From Rhizoclosmatium globosum (lineage: Eukaryota > Chytridiomycota > Chytridiomycetes > Chytridiales > Chytriomycetaceae), in NCBI GenBank assembly GCA_002104985.1, contig MCGO01000001.1, forward strand, positions 930,001 to 994,000: 64,000 nucleotides of DNA. Direction: 5' to 3'. Below, piece by piece: positions 44,890-59,796 of this stretch (the first letter of the stretch is position 1; every line of letters starts with the position of its first letter). The notes under the pieces were generated by a model. That model did no database searches, had not been told where the DNA came from, and saw nothing but the letters and a program-made list of their open reading frames with translations. The translations under genes and the position numbers were made by a program.

Positions 44890-47800
44890 TTATTTTCGCC
44901 TTTCGTCGAAACCCTTCTTCCCTTGTACTTTGTCAAGTCTTTCGTGATAAATCAAATCGATTCGTTTACGAACATCGTCGAATTCGTCTAGAATGCTTTC
45001 GAACGCGCTTCTTGAAAGTTGATAGAGCATACAGGGAGTTGAGGCTTGAATGGTCGCTGTGCGTGGGATATTCGCAAGAAGTGCAATCTCTGTAAGAAGT
45101 TATACTTTGATGTACAAACAGTTCATCCATACCTCCGAAAAATGCCCCTTCTTTTAACGTAGCTACAATATTGTCCCCAATACGTACGTCAACTCGCCCA
45201 TTTTTGATAAAGTACTGTTTGGGCTGTATAAGAATACGAAAGATAAATTCGAGGACCACACCAATTCATATCCGATTTCGCCCTGCCTAAATACAATATC
45301 TCCTCCAATAAAGAAACAAGCAACAAGAGAATTTGCGATTCGTAGAAGGAACTTATCGTCTCGTCCGTCACACTCGGTTCTTTGCAGGAATGTTACTTTC
45401 GAGACAAGTTCTCTGGCTGCAGCAAGTTTCCTTTCCTCTTCTTCACTTTTTATCTTGTTCATTCTTTCTTTGTAAATTAATTGCACGTTTTCCATTACAT
45501 CAGGGAACTCGTCGGTGATTCTCTCGAAACATGGTCGAGTAAGTCTGTATAACATACAAGGAACCATGGCCTTGACAGTAGCTGTTCTCGGTAGATTGGC
45601 GATAAGCGCAACTTCTCCAAAGAATGCACCATCATGTAAGAATGCAACTTGTTTGCCATTTACAATAATTTCAACACGTCCGGATTTCATAAAATACTAA
45701 ATTCTGTCAGTGGAGAAGTTGATATTCGTGAGAAACAACTCACCATATCATTACTAATCTGAAAAAGAAATTGCTGGTTAATATTGCACGAGATGAGGCA
45801 AACCACATACCTCTCCTTGATTAAATATAACATCATCGGCGCAATAAAATGCAGCGGTAAGTGAAGAAGCAATGCGAAGTAAGAAGACTTCGTTTCGCCC
45901 ATCTTGAGCCTTCCTCTTTAAGAACTCCACTTTAGCAATCAACTCTTTGGCGGCACTCAGCTTCCTCGCTTCTTCCTCCACTCTTATTTTCTCCATGCGC
46001 TCTTTATACACAATATCGACCTTGGCTCGCACATCATCGAACTCATTTAGGATAGTCTTGAAAGCAACACGAGTCAAACGATACAAGATGCAAGAAGTTT
46101 CGCATTGTACTGTAGCTGTTCGGGGAATATTTCCCAAGATTGCTACTTCTCCAAAGAAACCGCCTTCTTTCAGTGATGCTACTTTGGTTCCTCCCACAAG
46201 AACGCTGACAGATCCTTTTGCAATAAAAAACATGTCGTGGCCGGTCTCGCCTTGAATGAAGATTATGTCTCCAGGAACAAAGTAACAAGCGACCAGTGCT
46301 GTTGCAATTTTACCGACAAAGAGCTCATCCTTTCCATCATTCTGTGAAAAAAAGTTATTTTGTTGTTTACAGATCAATTTTAAGTTACCTGTTCGCGATT
46401 CAAGAACGACACCTTTGCGATTAATTCTCTACAGTTGTGTGCGGCTATCTCCATTCGCAGAGACTCGTTCATCTCTCCGAGCAATGTCGTCTTAAAAGAG
46501 TACATATAAGCATTCCGTATCAATGACCTCAACTCACCTCTTCGAAGAACTTTCCACGATACTTCAGCTCATAATATTTAAGAATTTTTCGTCTTGTAGT
46601 GTTACTGAGATCTTTCCACTGCATGGTTGATACGAGTGCTTTAGAGTGTGTTGCTTCACTATTCGACACTCACTTTCATATACTCTTTCAACTCATCGAT
46701 TTTTTGTTTGTACAATCTATCGGAAGCGTTGGATCCCATAGCGACAGCTGAAATAACACCGACCACACTTGCATACTGAAAACTTTATCAGATACGCAAT
46801 AGACAGGGCGAAGTCTTACTAAAACAGCCCCAAGGACCACGAAGCATAAAACAATCCATTGTTCAGCGGGATGAACAGGTTTATAAGCGAGTGGAAACGT
46901 ATTTCCTATAGCCTGTTAAGCTCACGTGAGATAACGAATAGAATTGAAAAGAAGCTTACAAACAGTAAAGCCCAGCTGTATTGGTCAAATGGATCCGCAT
47001 CTTTTACGCCAACGATGTCGATATTGCTGTATCCAAAACAATGACCTGCCAAAAACATGGCACACGCTTGCAAGTGAAAGAAGACACACACAATACAAAT
47101 CAGAGGAAATGCTCCAGATAAGCTTGCACCAAACCCAAATAAGTTGTTAAAATATCGCTGAAACTGTAAGAATTGAGGCGATACTGAAACAAGACCAGGA
47201 AGCTTATACAGACGCAACACTCTTATTATCCATAAATAATGTCCTTCAGATATTGGCAGTGCTTCGAGCGGAAATGTCGTTACCAAGTCACAAATAAATC
47301 CATTCTTGAAGTAATGATTTTGCCACTCCTTGAGTGAAGGTTCCGATCCCGTGGTGCCGTATATTCGACGAGTAAATGCTTCTCTTAATGTATCAAATGC
47401 GTATAATATCGTCAAAATGTAGGAATACGACATGTCAATCGGGAGTTGGAAGGAAATGCATATCGGAATTATCCAGAGTGAGGTTAAATAAATAACTGTG
47501 TTATGTCAGTAAAATTGTATCATGGACTCAAGACCTCACATATCATGACAAAATCAAGCGTTGTTGTCAGAGTTGCAGTTGCTTTGATACCAATGGTGAA
47601 AATTTCGTGCATAATACTCAGTCTATAAACTATTTGAGACGATGCTCTGGTATTTGGTGTCTGCTCAGGTGGCTCTGAAATAGTACCAGAGGATTCATTC
47701 AAGCCACTGGATTTGACTGCAGTCTTCATTAATCGTCGAAGAACAGAGTCTCTGCGAGTGGTACCCTCATCTTTCACCAAAGATGCAACTCGTGAATCAA

Positions 47801-48844
47801 CACAACTTAATTGGGTGGGCTGAGCAGCGACGGCTTCTTCTTCAGGAATATCATTCTCCTCAGCATCGTGATCAATAACATTCACGATATAATTGGAATG
47901 CCCAGTTTCAGATTTCGTACCTCCGATTTCATGGACATCATCAGATGGCGCGTCTTGCATACCAGCTTCAAAGCTTTCATTTGCCGTACTTAAGTGAGGT
48001 TTCTTTGTAGCAAAGGACATTTGATTCGCTGTCAATGGGCTTGGGTTTGAATTCTTCCTTGATGAATCAGAGCGATTTGGGCTATGAGGCAATTGCTGAT
48101 GCTTTTGATGTCGAATAGAAGCAGGCGATTTTGTAATCGGTGATGTGCCGTCTTGTAATTTGGATTCCGTCCTCCCAAATTGAGTAAGCATGTTGAGGCT
48201 GCTCCCAGCGACGAGATTTGATGACGATTTTCCATTACTGACAAGCTTGCTGCTTTTGTTGAACACAGATTGAAACATACTCTTTGATTTGTTTTCTTCA
48301 GCTTCGTTGAAAATTACGTCTCGGCTAACCGATAACACATTCTTTCGAAGCAAGAGTCTTGGAGACGCTGGGGCATCGCTATCAAGCTCGAAAGGTTGAT
48401 TATTGACACGAAGAGACACTTTTCGGCTATTTTTACGTGACTGAGCTTTATGATCGCCGTTATTGGAACGAGGTGCCTCCATAGAAAGAGAAGTGCGAGA
48501 CTGTTTGACAGATTGAAGAGGCGGAGCGGTAAAGCGTTCACCTGCTGGTGTCCAAGCGGTGGAAGAAGTTAAATCGCTTATTATCTGCTCAGTGCTTGAA
48601 GCCACAGAAGGCTTCTCATGCGATGAAATACTTGTCTGAACGAAAGAGAAGCTGCGAGTTGGTCCAAAATAGGATTCAACTGGAAGAGTTTCGGTACGTG
48701 TTGGTACAGCAGGTGATAGGCCTATATTTGTGGGTAGCTGGGAGAATAGACAAAACGCCAAAGGCCGCAGTGTCGAAATCTGCTGCTCCAATAGCTCAAA
48801 CTTCGCCCTAAATTCAATCAGAAGATCCATATCAAGTACGACTG

Positions 48845-48848
<4 letters not shown>
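44890..48848 (-). CDS. Cyclic-nucleotide-gated cation channel with three CNBDs
   Basis: Start ATG 48848 (MTVVLDMDLLIEFRAKFELL). A long disordered, serine-rich cytosolic N-terminus of over 400 residues leads to the channel core: S1 (IYLTSLWIIPICISF), S4 (HYLWIIRVLRLYKLPG, few charges), pore QYSWALLF-AIGNTFPLAYKP split by an intron, S6 LCFVVLGAVLYASVVG. The filter AIGNT sits where animal CNG channels have TIGET. Three CNBDs follow, each with the phosphate-binding cassette: FFGEVAILGNIPRTATV, FFGEVALIANLPRTATV, and FFG-EIALLANIPRTATI (split by an intron). The stop is at 44890. About ten introns, no frame break seen. Known CNG/HCN subunits carry one CNBD. Confidence 0.88.
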
Positions 48849-50574
<1,726 letters not shown>

Positions 50575-50692
50575 GGCAACAGTAGAGTCTTTTTAGCACT
50601 TCACCTTGACTAGATACAAATGAAACACAGAATGATTTACATATGATATCCAAACCAGAAAAATTCTTCTCATGTATCCTCATTAATAAAAA

Positions 50693-52556
50693 TTAAATAG
50701 CCGCTTCTCGTGACTTGAGTTGGTCGAACGACTTATTCATTTCTGACGTTGGCATACTTGCAACATCATTAAACTCTTGCTTGCTATTTGCCAAATCCAC
50801 AACACTCTGCTTGAACTTTTCCGGAATCGCAGGACTTCGCCTCCGAAAGCCATACTATCGCCACCGACACTGTTGAGGTCCGATCTTGAACTCATGGCGC
50901 TCTGGTGAGGATGTCAGTTGAATAAAACAGAAAAATAAGGGTCACCTTGATGGTCATAGTGTCTGGCTCGAAGAATATGAACTGAGATCTTGTTTCTCTG
51001 ATATCGAGAAATTGCTTTCGAGCGAGGAAGCACTTCGTTGGATCTCGCTCATCTTCTTGTCCCATTCTTGCGACCGTTTTCGCTCTGTCACTGGTACAGC
51101 CATCTTCGTGTGGTCAAACAATTTGAATTGGGTGTCAATCTTTTCGGCTTGTTTGGGGTGTTGGATTGATAGTTGAGAGCCTCCTAGAGCAAGAATTTAG
51201 TCGAAAAATAGACACGCAAAAGCTTGGACTCTTACTATGGCCATCTTTTTGAATCTTTCGCGGTTTTGCTTTCAGTTGGGTTTCTGAATAAAGGAGTTCC
51301 TCAAGCTCAATTGTTTCATCCACGTTGAGCGATTTCGCCTATAATTGTATAGTCAGTAATATCATTCTTCTTCCCATTGATGCGGCTTACATCAGGCACG
51401 AAGAGCGGCTTCCCTTCCAACTTCTCCATCTTGATCCAATCGTAGCCTTTAAACCATGCATGCGCCGTTACGCGAGTATCTCCGCCTGTTTCTTTTGATC
51501 CAAGTCTGTCGATATAAGGTCGTGTTAGGAAGCTTTTGATGATATCAGTCGCCTCGGCAGAAATATTGGGGTTGTCAGGAATGACTACGTCCTTCGTTTT
51601 GATAGCTTCTTCGACTTCTTCGTCGGTTTTACCACGGAATGGCCGCTTATTCTATCGTTTAGTCCAGAAGTTTCTTGGAGAGAAGATGGGGTTCACCTTG
51701 GAAAACAGCATTTCATAGATTATGATTCCCATTGACCAGAAGTCTATTACTTGGTTGTATCCTTTCTTTTCCTTGTCGAGTATTTCTGGAGCTGTGAGGG
51801 CGATGATTAAGGTTTCGATCGAAATGACTCAAAATTGACGAACCCATGTATGAGAGACTTCCAGCAATCGCATGCAAAAGTTTCGTTTCCTTAAAGTATG
51901 TGGCGATGTTGAAGTCGGTGAGACAGCAATGTCCGTATTCGTCCAACAATACTGTTTAAGATGAGAATGAGCAACATTGCAACGAGTACATACTGTTCTC
52001 AGGTTTCAGATCTCTATGAACGACTTTTTTCGAGTGTAAATAAAGTATTCCGAGAAGAATCTCAGCCGTCATAAACTTCACTGTCGCTTCAGGAAGCTTT
52101 CCTTGCTTTGACATGACATATCGCAAGTCCCCACCCGTTTTCAAGTCAATCACCATGAACATATTGTCGTCGTCTTGGAACGAGTATCGAAGGTTGCTTT
52201 GTTGGATGTTGTGAGATAAAAGAATAAGGAAGGTGAGGGGACAAACCACACGAATGGGCAGTGGATATCTTCCAGGAGATTCCGTTCTTGGATTATATAG
52301 TCGACAGCTTTCTGTGCTATACACTGCTTCTTGTCGATGTATTTCAAGGCGTATTGGATCTTTGTGTCCTTGTGACGAACGAGTTTGACTTTTCCGTAGG
52401 CCCCCTTTCCGATTGCGCGGAGAAGCTCGAAATGAGTGAGGTTTACTAAGGATAGTTTTTGTGATTAGACTTAGAAGATAAGCCAAGTTTGGAAGGGTTC
52501 CGATTACCCTCTTCGGTAAAATCGATTGGGTCTTCCTTTGTGTTACAACAGCCCAT
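50693..52556 (-). CDS. STK32/YANK-like AGC kinase 3
   Basis: MGCCNTKEDPIDFTEE, then [72 protein letters not shown] and IDFWSMGIIIYEMLF. The AGC-type tail includes PLFVPDAKSLNVDE and LKAKPRKIQKDG, which recurs in the paralogs. The C-terminus ends SFDQLKSREAAI. Exons join in frame. All catalytic residues are present, so it should be active. The N-terminal Gly-Cys-Cys suggests membrane anchoring by myristate and palmitate. Confidence 0.88.
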
Positions 52557-52873
52557 GTTCAAAGAGAGGTCTTTGGTAACGGTCGGGGATAAGCACTAAT
52601 GGTACGTTTCGTTCAATGGTCCGTGACAGGAACGTGACAAAGTTCTTTGTCGATATCCCCATTGTTGGGCCGCTCAACGAGCTCTCCATTATTGAGACGA
52701 AACACCGCTTGGAACAAAGAGGAAAGATATTGTAAAAAGGCCGTAATTAAGATTGAATAGCTATTGGAAAGAGGAGAGGAGATTCAGTTCAAGTCCGATA
52801 AATTCTACACACTAAGACGACCATCTTACCATTTATTCTCATTTCCAACTCATTTTTTCTCATTCGCGGCCAA
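52557..52873. other. Intergenic
   Basis: About 310 bases upstream of kinase 3 and downstream of SPC1, both on the - strand. No gene seen; the kinase 3 promoter must lie here. Confidence 0.4.
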
Positions 52874-53443
52874 CTAAAATAGTTTCTGCCACCAGCTCTT
52901 CTTTGCCATTAATCCATCCAACATCTTCTCCTTCTTTTCTTGCCATTTCACAGGATTCGCTCGAAACATTGGCCATGGAGGAACGACAAGCTGTAGTATA
53001 ATAAAATGAATGGATTCTAAAGCAGCGAAGCAGAGGTTTACCACTAAAGTGATCAAGAGGCCAACAACATTGATTGCAACAAGAAGCTGAAGAGACTTTG
53101 TGGCGTATCCGACAATGAATGAAATGACCTTGTGTAAATTTAAGCGTTTGCAGTGAATAGAGTAGGTTATGGGCAGGGTTAATGTCGTCAGTGTAAGTTC
53201 CATGACAGAGACAGAGCTTTACCCCAAACACAATCAAAGTAACTTGGAAGATTCGTTCAACGAGGATTTGTCCTTTGAAGTCCTGGTTGAATTGAAGGAG
53301 AGTTAGTTAGTGCACGTTAAGGATGCTCCTTCAGCTTCAAACATTTCTATCCCTCATTAACCCGTCTATTAAAGCCTGTTCTAACTAGCATAGTAAAGAT
53401 ATCGATGCAGGGAACTCACCACTAAAGCCTCTTTCTTGCCCAT
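52874..53443 (-). CDS. SPC1: Signal peptidase complex subunit 1
   Basis: A small ER membrane subunit of the signal peptidase complex. Start ATG 53443 (MGKKEALV), an intron, DFKGQILVERIFQVTLIVFG, another intron, VISFIVGYATKSLQLLVAI with a second helix NVVGLLITLV, and after the last intron LVVPPWPMFRANPVKW. The DxKGQ .. PPWPxxxxxPxKW pattern and two membrane helices with a short lumenal turn match SPCS1/Spc1. It ends SWWQKLF. It is the only housekeeping gene inside the kinase array. Confidence 0.88.
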
Positions 53444-53687
53444 CCTGTTTGTGACTGTCTTGTGGAACAAACAATAATTAACTTTTACTCGAATAATAAA
53501 CTCTCCCCAGTCTCCCAAATCCTCATTTTCCGTATTCGTATTCGTGTAGGAAATGGGTGTCAAAGCTTTTCGACAAATTAAATTCATTTAACTCCAAACA
53601 GAACAGATAAGAAAGAGAAGAAAAGTATAAAAATGACTATATGACCAATTGTAATCGAATAACGACGCAGAATAAGAACGCCCAGAT

Positions 53688-55479
53688 TTAAGAAGTAATA
53701 GATGGATTATGACTTTCTGATGGTTTATGTGTCGGAGATTCTGATTCTCTTGCTTGAGGTCCACCTTGCTCAGATTCTCTCGCTTGGGGACCGTCATGTG
53801 TGATTTGTGATGTAAGTGCAGCACTTGGTCTGGGTAAATCGGGAACGTCGTCGCCCGTTCCCAAAGGTAACTCCGAAGTGGATGTCTTGGCACTCTTGAT
53901 CGTTTGCTGATCTGGGTCAATCAATACGCATTCAGAACGGTTCTCCATGATGTCAATCTTGGACTCGCGGTTCAAAGATGATGCGGACCGTTGAATTTCT
54001 CCTACTTTGTTTTCCCACGCTGCCGACTTTTTGCGCATCTCAAACGGTGGTAGTTTTGTGTAGTCGAAGAGAAGATATTTGGTTTCCATCTTTTCAGCCT
54101 CTTTTGGATCAAGCTTTGATGCAGCTCCACCTGATGGGGAACAGAGTTGAGATTGGTGACAAAAACCTAGATATCTTACCAGTGCCATCCTTCTTTCGTG
54201 GCTTTGCTTGCAGTGGATTATCCTCCAACAACATTTCTTCTAATTCGTGCGTTGCATCAAAGTTGGCCTTCTTGGACTAGAAAGAGAAAAGACATTAATG
54301 AACCTTCATCGCCAGTCAAATTACATACGTCAGGTACAAACGGCGGAGTAATTAATTGTTTCTCCATCTCACTCCAATCATACTCCTTAAAGAACGGATG
54401 ATTTGTAATTTTCGTGTCCCCGCCTGTTTCTTTACTCCCCAGCCTTTCCGATGCTGGTCGCGTACACCACCCTCGAATCATTTCCATCCCGTCGTTCGAA
54501 ATCTTTTTGTCGGAGTTTGAGGGGAACTCTAGTTTCCCTTTCGTGATGGACGCTGTGAGGTCTTCGTTTGTGGATCCTCGGAACGGGCGTTTTCCGAGGA
54601 GGAGTTCGAACATAATCACGCCAAGAGACCACCAGTCGATCGTGTATGTGTATCCGTTGCGCTCTAAGATCTCTGGTGCTGTGTTTCGAATGTATGGTGA
54701 GCTAGCTTGCAGGAGAGGCGCAAGGATTCTTACCCATATACGCCATACTTCCAGCTACGGCGTGTAACTGCTTATCGTCTTTCCAGTACGTTGCGATATT
54801 AAAGTCCGTCAAACACGCGTGTCCGTTCTCATCCAACAAAACTATTCCAACGTTTAGTCTTCACCCATTCAAAATACTTACTCAACTATTATCAGGCTTC
54901 AAGTCTCGATGCACCACATGCTTCGAATGCAAATACATGAGCCCCAGTGCGCATTCCGCCATATAAAACCGTACAACGTCTTCAGGTATTGTTCCCATCT
55001 TGTTCAAATGGAATCGTAGGTCTCCCCCGAGTTTTAGATCAATCACCATGAACATGTTTTCATCGTCTTGGAACGCATATCGTAAGTTACTGTACATTTC
55101 CTTATCAGTCACATTGACGCATGCGAGGGAAAGGATGAGGGGCGAAGAATACAGTACCAAACAAACGGACAGTGAATCTCTTCAAGCAGTTTCCGCTCTT
55201 GTATGATATTATCAACCGCCTTCATCTTTATACACGCCTCCTTGTTGATGTACTTCAGGGCATATGTATTTTTTGTATTTTTATGTTTAACGACTTTGAC
55301 TTTCCCGAACGCGCCTTTTCCGATTGACCGAAGGAGTTCGAAGTGATTGAGTTCGACTATTTTTGGTTGATGGGTGGTGGAGGGTTTAGAGGGTTAGTCT
55401 GTTTGATTCTTTGTCGAGAAGCAAGAGAACCTTCTTGGGTGAAATCAATTTCTTCGGGTTTGCAACAGTTTGCTCCCAT
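53688..55479 (-). CDS. STK32/YANK-like AGC kinase 4
   Basis: MGANCCKPEEIDFTQE leads to [71 protein letters not shown] and [20 protein letters not shown]. The tail has PPFVPDSKKANFDATHELEE, then [12 protein letters not shown] sequence and LLFDYTKLPPFEMRKKSAAW, shared with kinases 1 and 5. Ends in a P/S/E-rich segment with a short repeat (GPQARESE twice). All exons join in frame. It is divergent from kinase 5 over about 675 bases. Confidence 0.9.
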
Positions 55480-56154
55480 TTTATATGTGTTGGCTGATGG
55501 TGTGGGTCTATCGAGGTTGAGTTGAAGTTGGTTTGACAGGATTGGTCGAGTTGAGTACGACAGATGTAATCAGTGACTGTCGAAGAGTGATTGAAGACTG
55601 TTGATTTGTTTACACTGGCAAGGTTCGTAGAAGCAGATCAAAGGAAGGGAGAGAGGTTGGTTTCGGAATTTTTCAGTGTTGGACGCGACCAGCTTTTCAT
55701 TGTTCACAAAATGAAGTGGGAAACTCGAGAGAGGTAGTCAGCACCAAATAAACGGCCTTGCCGTTGATTTTTCTTTCAACATATATCGGGCTTTCATTCT
55801 TGCGTGCTTTTTTGAAATAGAGTTTAAAGTTATGTGATCTAGTAAAGCATCGCCTTATATACGTATAATTAAATGCAAAAAACGCGTTAAATTTGATTTA
55901 TATATGAAGTGATGGCGGTGATGAGTGTCGATGTTGAAATTCCCTTTGTTATTTTGCCAATTGTTTCCACCACTTTTCTGGCGTTGTAAGAGCTCTCTAT
56001 CAACTCCAACACGATATCGGTGTGTTATATATCTTCTTCAGACTCGGAATAACCTGGTTTGCACATCAACTAGACGTTTTGTAAATCAGGGAACATCTTT
56101 CAGCTGCACAAGACCTAGTTCTTCAACACTTGATTCCTGCAACTTCTACCACAC
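55480..56154. promoter_or_regulatory. Divergent promoter region of kinases 4 and 5
   Basis: The two adjacent kinase genes point away from each other here. No coding sequence could be supported. The layout suggests one inverted duplication with shared or back-to-back control sequences; no individual site was identified. Confidence 0.45.
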
Positions 56155-57846
56155 ATGGGCGGAGTCTGTTGTAAATCAGAGCCGATCGATTTCACTCAAG
56201 ATGGTGCGGCTTCTTCGTTTCATCCAACTGATGTCATCTAGTATCACCTAACTCTTTTCCCAATCTCTCACTTCAGTTGAACTCAAGCATTTTGACCTGC
56301 AAACAGCGATTGGAAAAGGAGCTTTCGGGAAAGTAAAACTCGTCCAACATAAACTGACGAAGCAAAAGTACGCGTTGAAGTATATTGACAAGAAAATGTG
56401 TGTGGAGATGAAAGCTGTGGATTGTATCATACAGGAGCGATTTTTGTTGGAAGAGATTCAAAGTCCATTTACTTGGTTTGTTGTTTTGTTTGTTGTTTTG
56501 TTTGATGTTTTGTTTGATGTCGCGTTACTAATGATGGCTCTACCTTGCAGTAACTTGAGATACGCATTTCAAGACGATGAAAACATGTTCATGGTTATTG
56601 ATTTGATGTTGGGTGGAGACTTAAGGTATTTGTTAAATACCAAGGGGAACTTATCGGAGGACTTGATCAAGTTTTATATGGCTGAATGTGTTCTTGGAAT
56701 CGCATATCTACATTCCAAGAATATCGTACACAGAGATCTCAAGCCTGATAATAGTTGAGTTCTAGTTTGTTGTCTTGCTTTAAAGTTTGGCTAACGCCTT
56801 TTACCCTCAGTTTTGATTAGTGAAACTGGCCACGCGACATTGACTGACTTCAACATTGCTACTAAATACAATCCCGATAAATTGATGAAAAGCGAAGCTG
56901 GAAGCCCTGCTTATATGGGTAAGTCTCAAAATCTATGACACATGATTTCTGAAACGCCAACCATAGCTCCCGAAATGTTCATTCGGAAAGGATACAACAA
57001 TATGATTGATTATTGGAGTCTTGGTGTCATTATGTACGAGCTTCTCTACGGGAAGGTGGGATTGAACATTAACTCTCCCTTGACTCTAACCTTCCCCCAA
57101 AAGCGACCATTTGAGGCGAATACCAGTGAGGGCCTCAAAAAAGCAATCATAAGCGACGAGGTCGCATGGAAATCCACACGCGAACTCTCCGCAGATTGCA
57201 AGTCAGCCATTACAGAGTTCTTACAAAAGGAATGGAATGTTAGGATGGGTGGAGACGAAAAAGTTTCGAAACACGCTTTCTTCAAAGACTTGGATTGGGA
57301 CAAGTTGAAGAGACACGAGGGTGTTCCGCCATTTATCCCTGACGTGAGTGGATTCATTGAACTGTCCGACGTCTTACCAACATTATCGTAGACCAAAAAC
57401 ATCAACTGCGATTTTACTCACGAGCTTGAAGAAATCTTGGTGAATGACAACCCTCTTGTAGCAAAGGCAAGGAAGCCTGGAGAGAAAAGTGAGTCACCAA
57501 CTCGCCTTAACAAAACCAACTAATTAATGCTTTGACAGAGTATGCACACCTCGGAGAAGAAATCGCCAAGGAGTACGAAAAAATGGAAGCCCAGTTCCTC
57601 AACTTTGACTTTACAAAACCGGAAATGAAGAAACATGAGAAGGAGCAAATCATGCGGTCAGTTGCGAAACTCGTTCCTGCCGATGAGCACGACATTTCTG
57701 CTGATGGGGGTGAATCACCCACGAGTGGAGAAACTGAGAAAACTGCAGGGCAAGATGGTGAGGGTGAAAAACCAATTGCTCATGATCTACCTCCTATCAT
57801 GGTCACAGAAGCTTCTGTGATTGACACACCCAACCCAGATCAATAA
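56155..57846 (+). CDS. STK32/YANK-like AGC kinase 5
   Basis: The only family member on the + strand. ATG 56155 gives MGGVCCKSEPIDFTQD; an intron splits the next codon and [20 protein letters not shown] follows. Further on: [71 protein letters not shown] and IDYWSLGVIMYELLYGKRPF (split by an intron). The tail has VPPFIPDTKNINCDFTHELE, QFLNFDFTKPEMKKHE and an acidic C-terminus. All catalytic motifs intact. It lies head-to-head with kinase 4, its closest neighbour. Confidence 0.9.
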
Positions 57847-58132
57847 CTTGTATTTTGTTTGATTTCACAGTTCTCTTTATTTCATTGTGTTTAAATGACG
57901 GCGTAGTACTATTTTTTATCACATCTTCTTATTGATATCTTGTTCTGTCCTTTATTGTTGCTTTGGTTTTTGTTTGTGAGTGGCTTTTGATAAACTCCCT
58001 ACATCGAATTTATACAATATCCGCATTTAATAATAAGTCTGAAGAGTTTACTGTCTATATATCGAAAAACATTAAAGAAAATATGCGAGACTAGAGAAGC
58101 GGAACCCAAAGTAAGAGAAAAGCAAACAATAA

Positions 58133-59540
58133 TTAGGAAGAACTTGGGTTCAATGGTGCAGCACTCGGCGTCCGACTCCGATCAACATTCTCCATCTCCA
58201 AAACAACTTCTACTCCGGCGGATTTTTTAATAAGAGGCGGTGCAACCACAGCTTTATCAGCCTTCTTTGTCATCGAGAACCGGGAATCCATGGAGTCCAA
58301 GTCCAACTCACTCTGCCCAATAGAACCCATTACCAACCCAGCACCTTCACTGTCTCCCTCCGCTCGCGCCTGGAGACGCAACAATCTTCTCGCCATTTTA
58401 TCGTTGTAATCAAACAACAACGCGACACCAGCCACAATCGCCAGGAACCCCATAATCAACGTGATCCCTTCAACAGTATCATTCACCGTGAACCCGCGGA
58501 ACAAAACCGCTGATGAGATGAGCGTACATGTCGTGAACGTCACGTAGTACACTGGAGTTACGATTGCGGTTGAGAATGTGTTTAACGCTTTGTTCAGGAA
58601 ATGGATTTGCGCTGTCACGGTCAATGCGATGAATGCGATTAGAGGGTAGATTGGCCATTGTAGGAATTGGTTGTCTTCGTTCCAGTGGGAAAAGGTGTAG
58701 GCGAGGGAGGAGCCGAGCCCTTGGCAGGAGAGGACGAGGAATGACCCGATTAACGAGCAGGTGGTGATGTAAACCATTGGATTTGTCTCGCCGTGTAGTG
58801 GGGCGATTATATCTTTTGTGAATGGCAGAGGTAAGTTGGCGATTGGGGAGGGAGGGGATACACACAGACAAGGTACGCGATTCCAGCTCCACACAGGACG
58901 GCATACATAATGAATGCTACAGAAACAATGATTTAGAATTCAGAATATAGGTCAATGACTCTGGTAATTACATGGCGCCATCACGTATCCGAAAAACTCT
59001 GGAATCGTGTCACTCCCATTCGACTCTGGTGCGTGCAATACTATGATAATAGCGCCAATAATACATTGTGCACATCCAACCTTCCCCGTAAAGTTTAACC
59101 GCTCTTTCAGAAAGATTTCTGACAGGATTGCGCTGATTTGAGTATGGCATTAAAAATGAGCAATGGTACTTTATAAGCGATGTATACCTAATTACGACAC
59201 TTATAGCTCCTAACGGCGTCACCAGAATAGCAGGAGAGAAAGCATACGCCACGAAATTCAAGACTTCGCCCAACGCCACTATTTAACCAAGTTGTTCAAT
59301 ATATATAATATAATATCTTCCAATAAGACGGCGGGACTCACTTAATATCATCCCAGTCCACCACATAGGACTCTTCAAATACGCGTGTCCATCCCCTAGC
59401 TCCCCGTGTTTCGCTTTAGTGTCGAGCAGTCCGCGTTTTTTGAATATAAACGAGGATCCGATAAAGAGGCCGGACGTCAGGGCTAGAGTTATTCCCACGT
59501 ACTTGTACCACGTTGGTTCTGCGTCGTGTGGAGTTGACAT
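58133..59540 (-). CDS. NIPA-type magnesium transporter
   Basis: NIPA proteins (DUF803, drug/metabolite-transporter-like fold) carry Mg2+ and have about nine membrane helices. From ATG 59540: WYKYVGITLALTSGLFIGSS then FIFKKRGLLD, WWTGMIL, MALGEVLNFVAYAFSPAILV then TPLGAISVVIRA, LSEIFLKERLNFTGKVGC, and NPMVYITTCSLIGSFLVLSC. Later come LNKALNTFSTAIVTPVYYV, SSAVLFRGF and GFLAIVAGVALLF. A charged cytosolic tail follows. Motif order and spacing match animal and fungal NIPA. Three short introns, no break. Confidence 0.9.
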
Positions 59541-59796
59541 TCTGGAAGGGCTGGATGATTGGTCACTCTCTTAGTTATTTTTCGAGAGCTGGATCAGAGG
59601 TTTACAGAATGAAAACAGTTGATGTAATTAGGGAAGTGCGGTAGTAGTGAGGGTGATGACTGTCGGGTTTTGTAGAATGGGATTTACACTTCAGTGCAAA
59701 ACACAAGAGATCGTTTTTTTATTATTTGAAAACGCTGTATTTCTGCATTCAAAGAGGAATTTAATTTATTGAGATTTTGAGAACGAGGATCTATCT

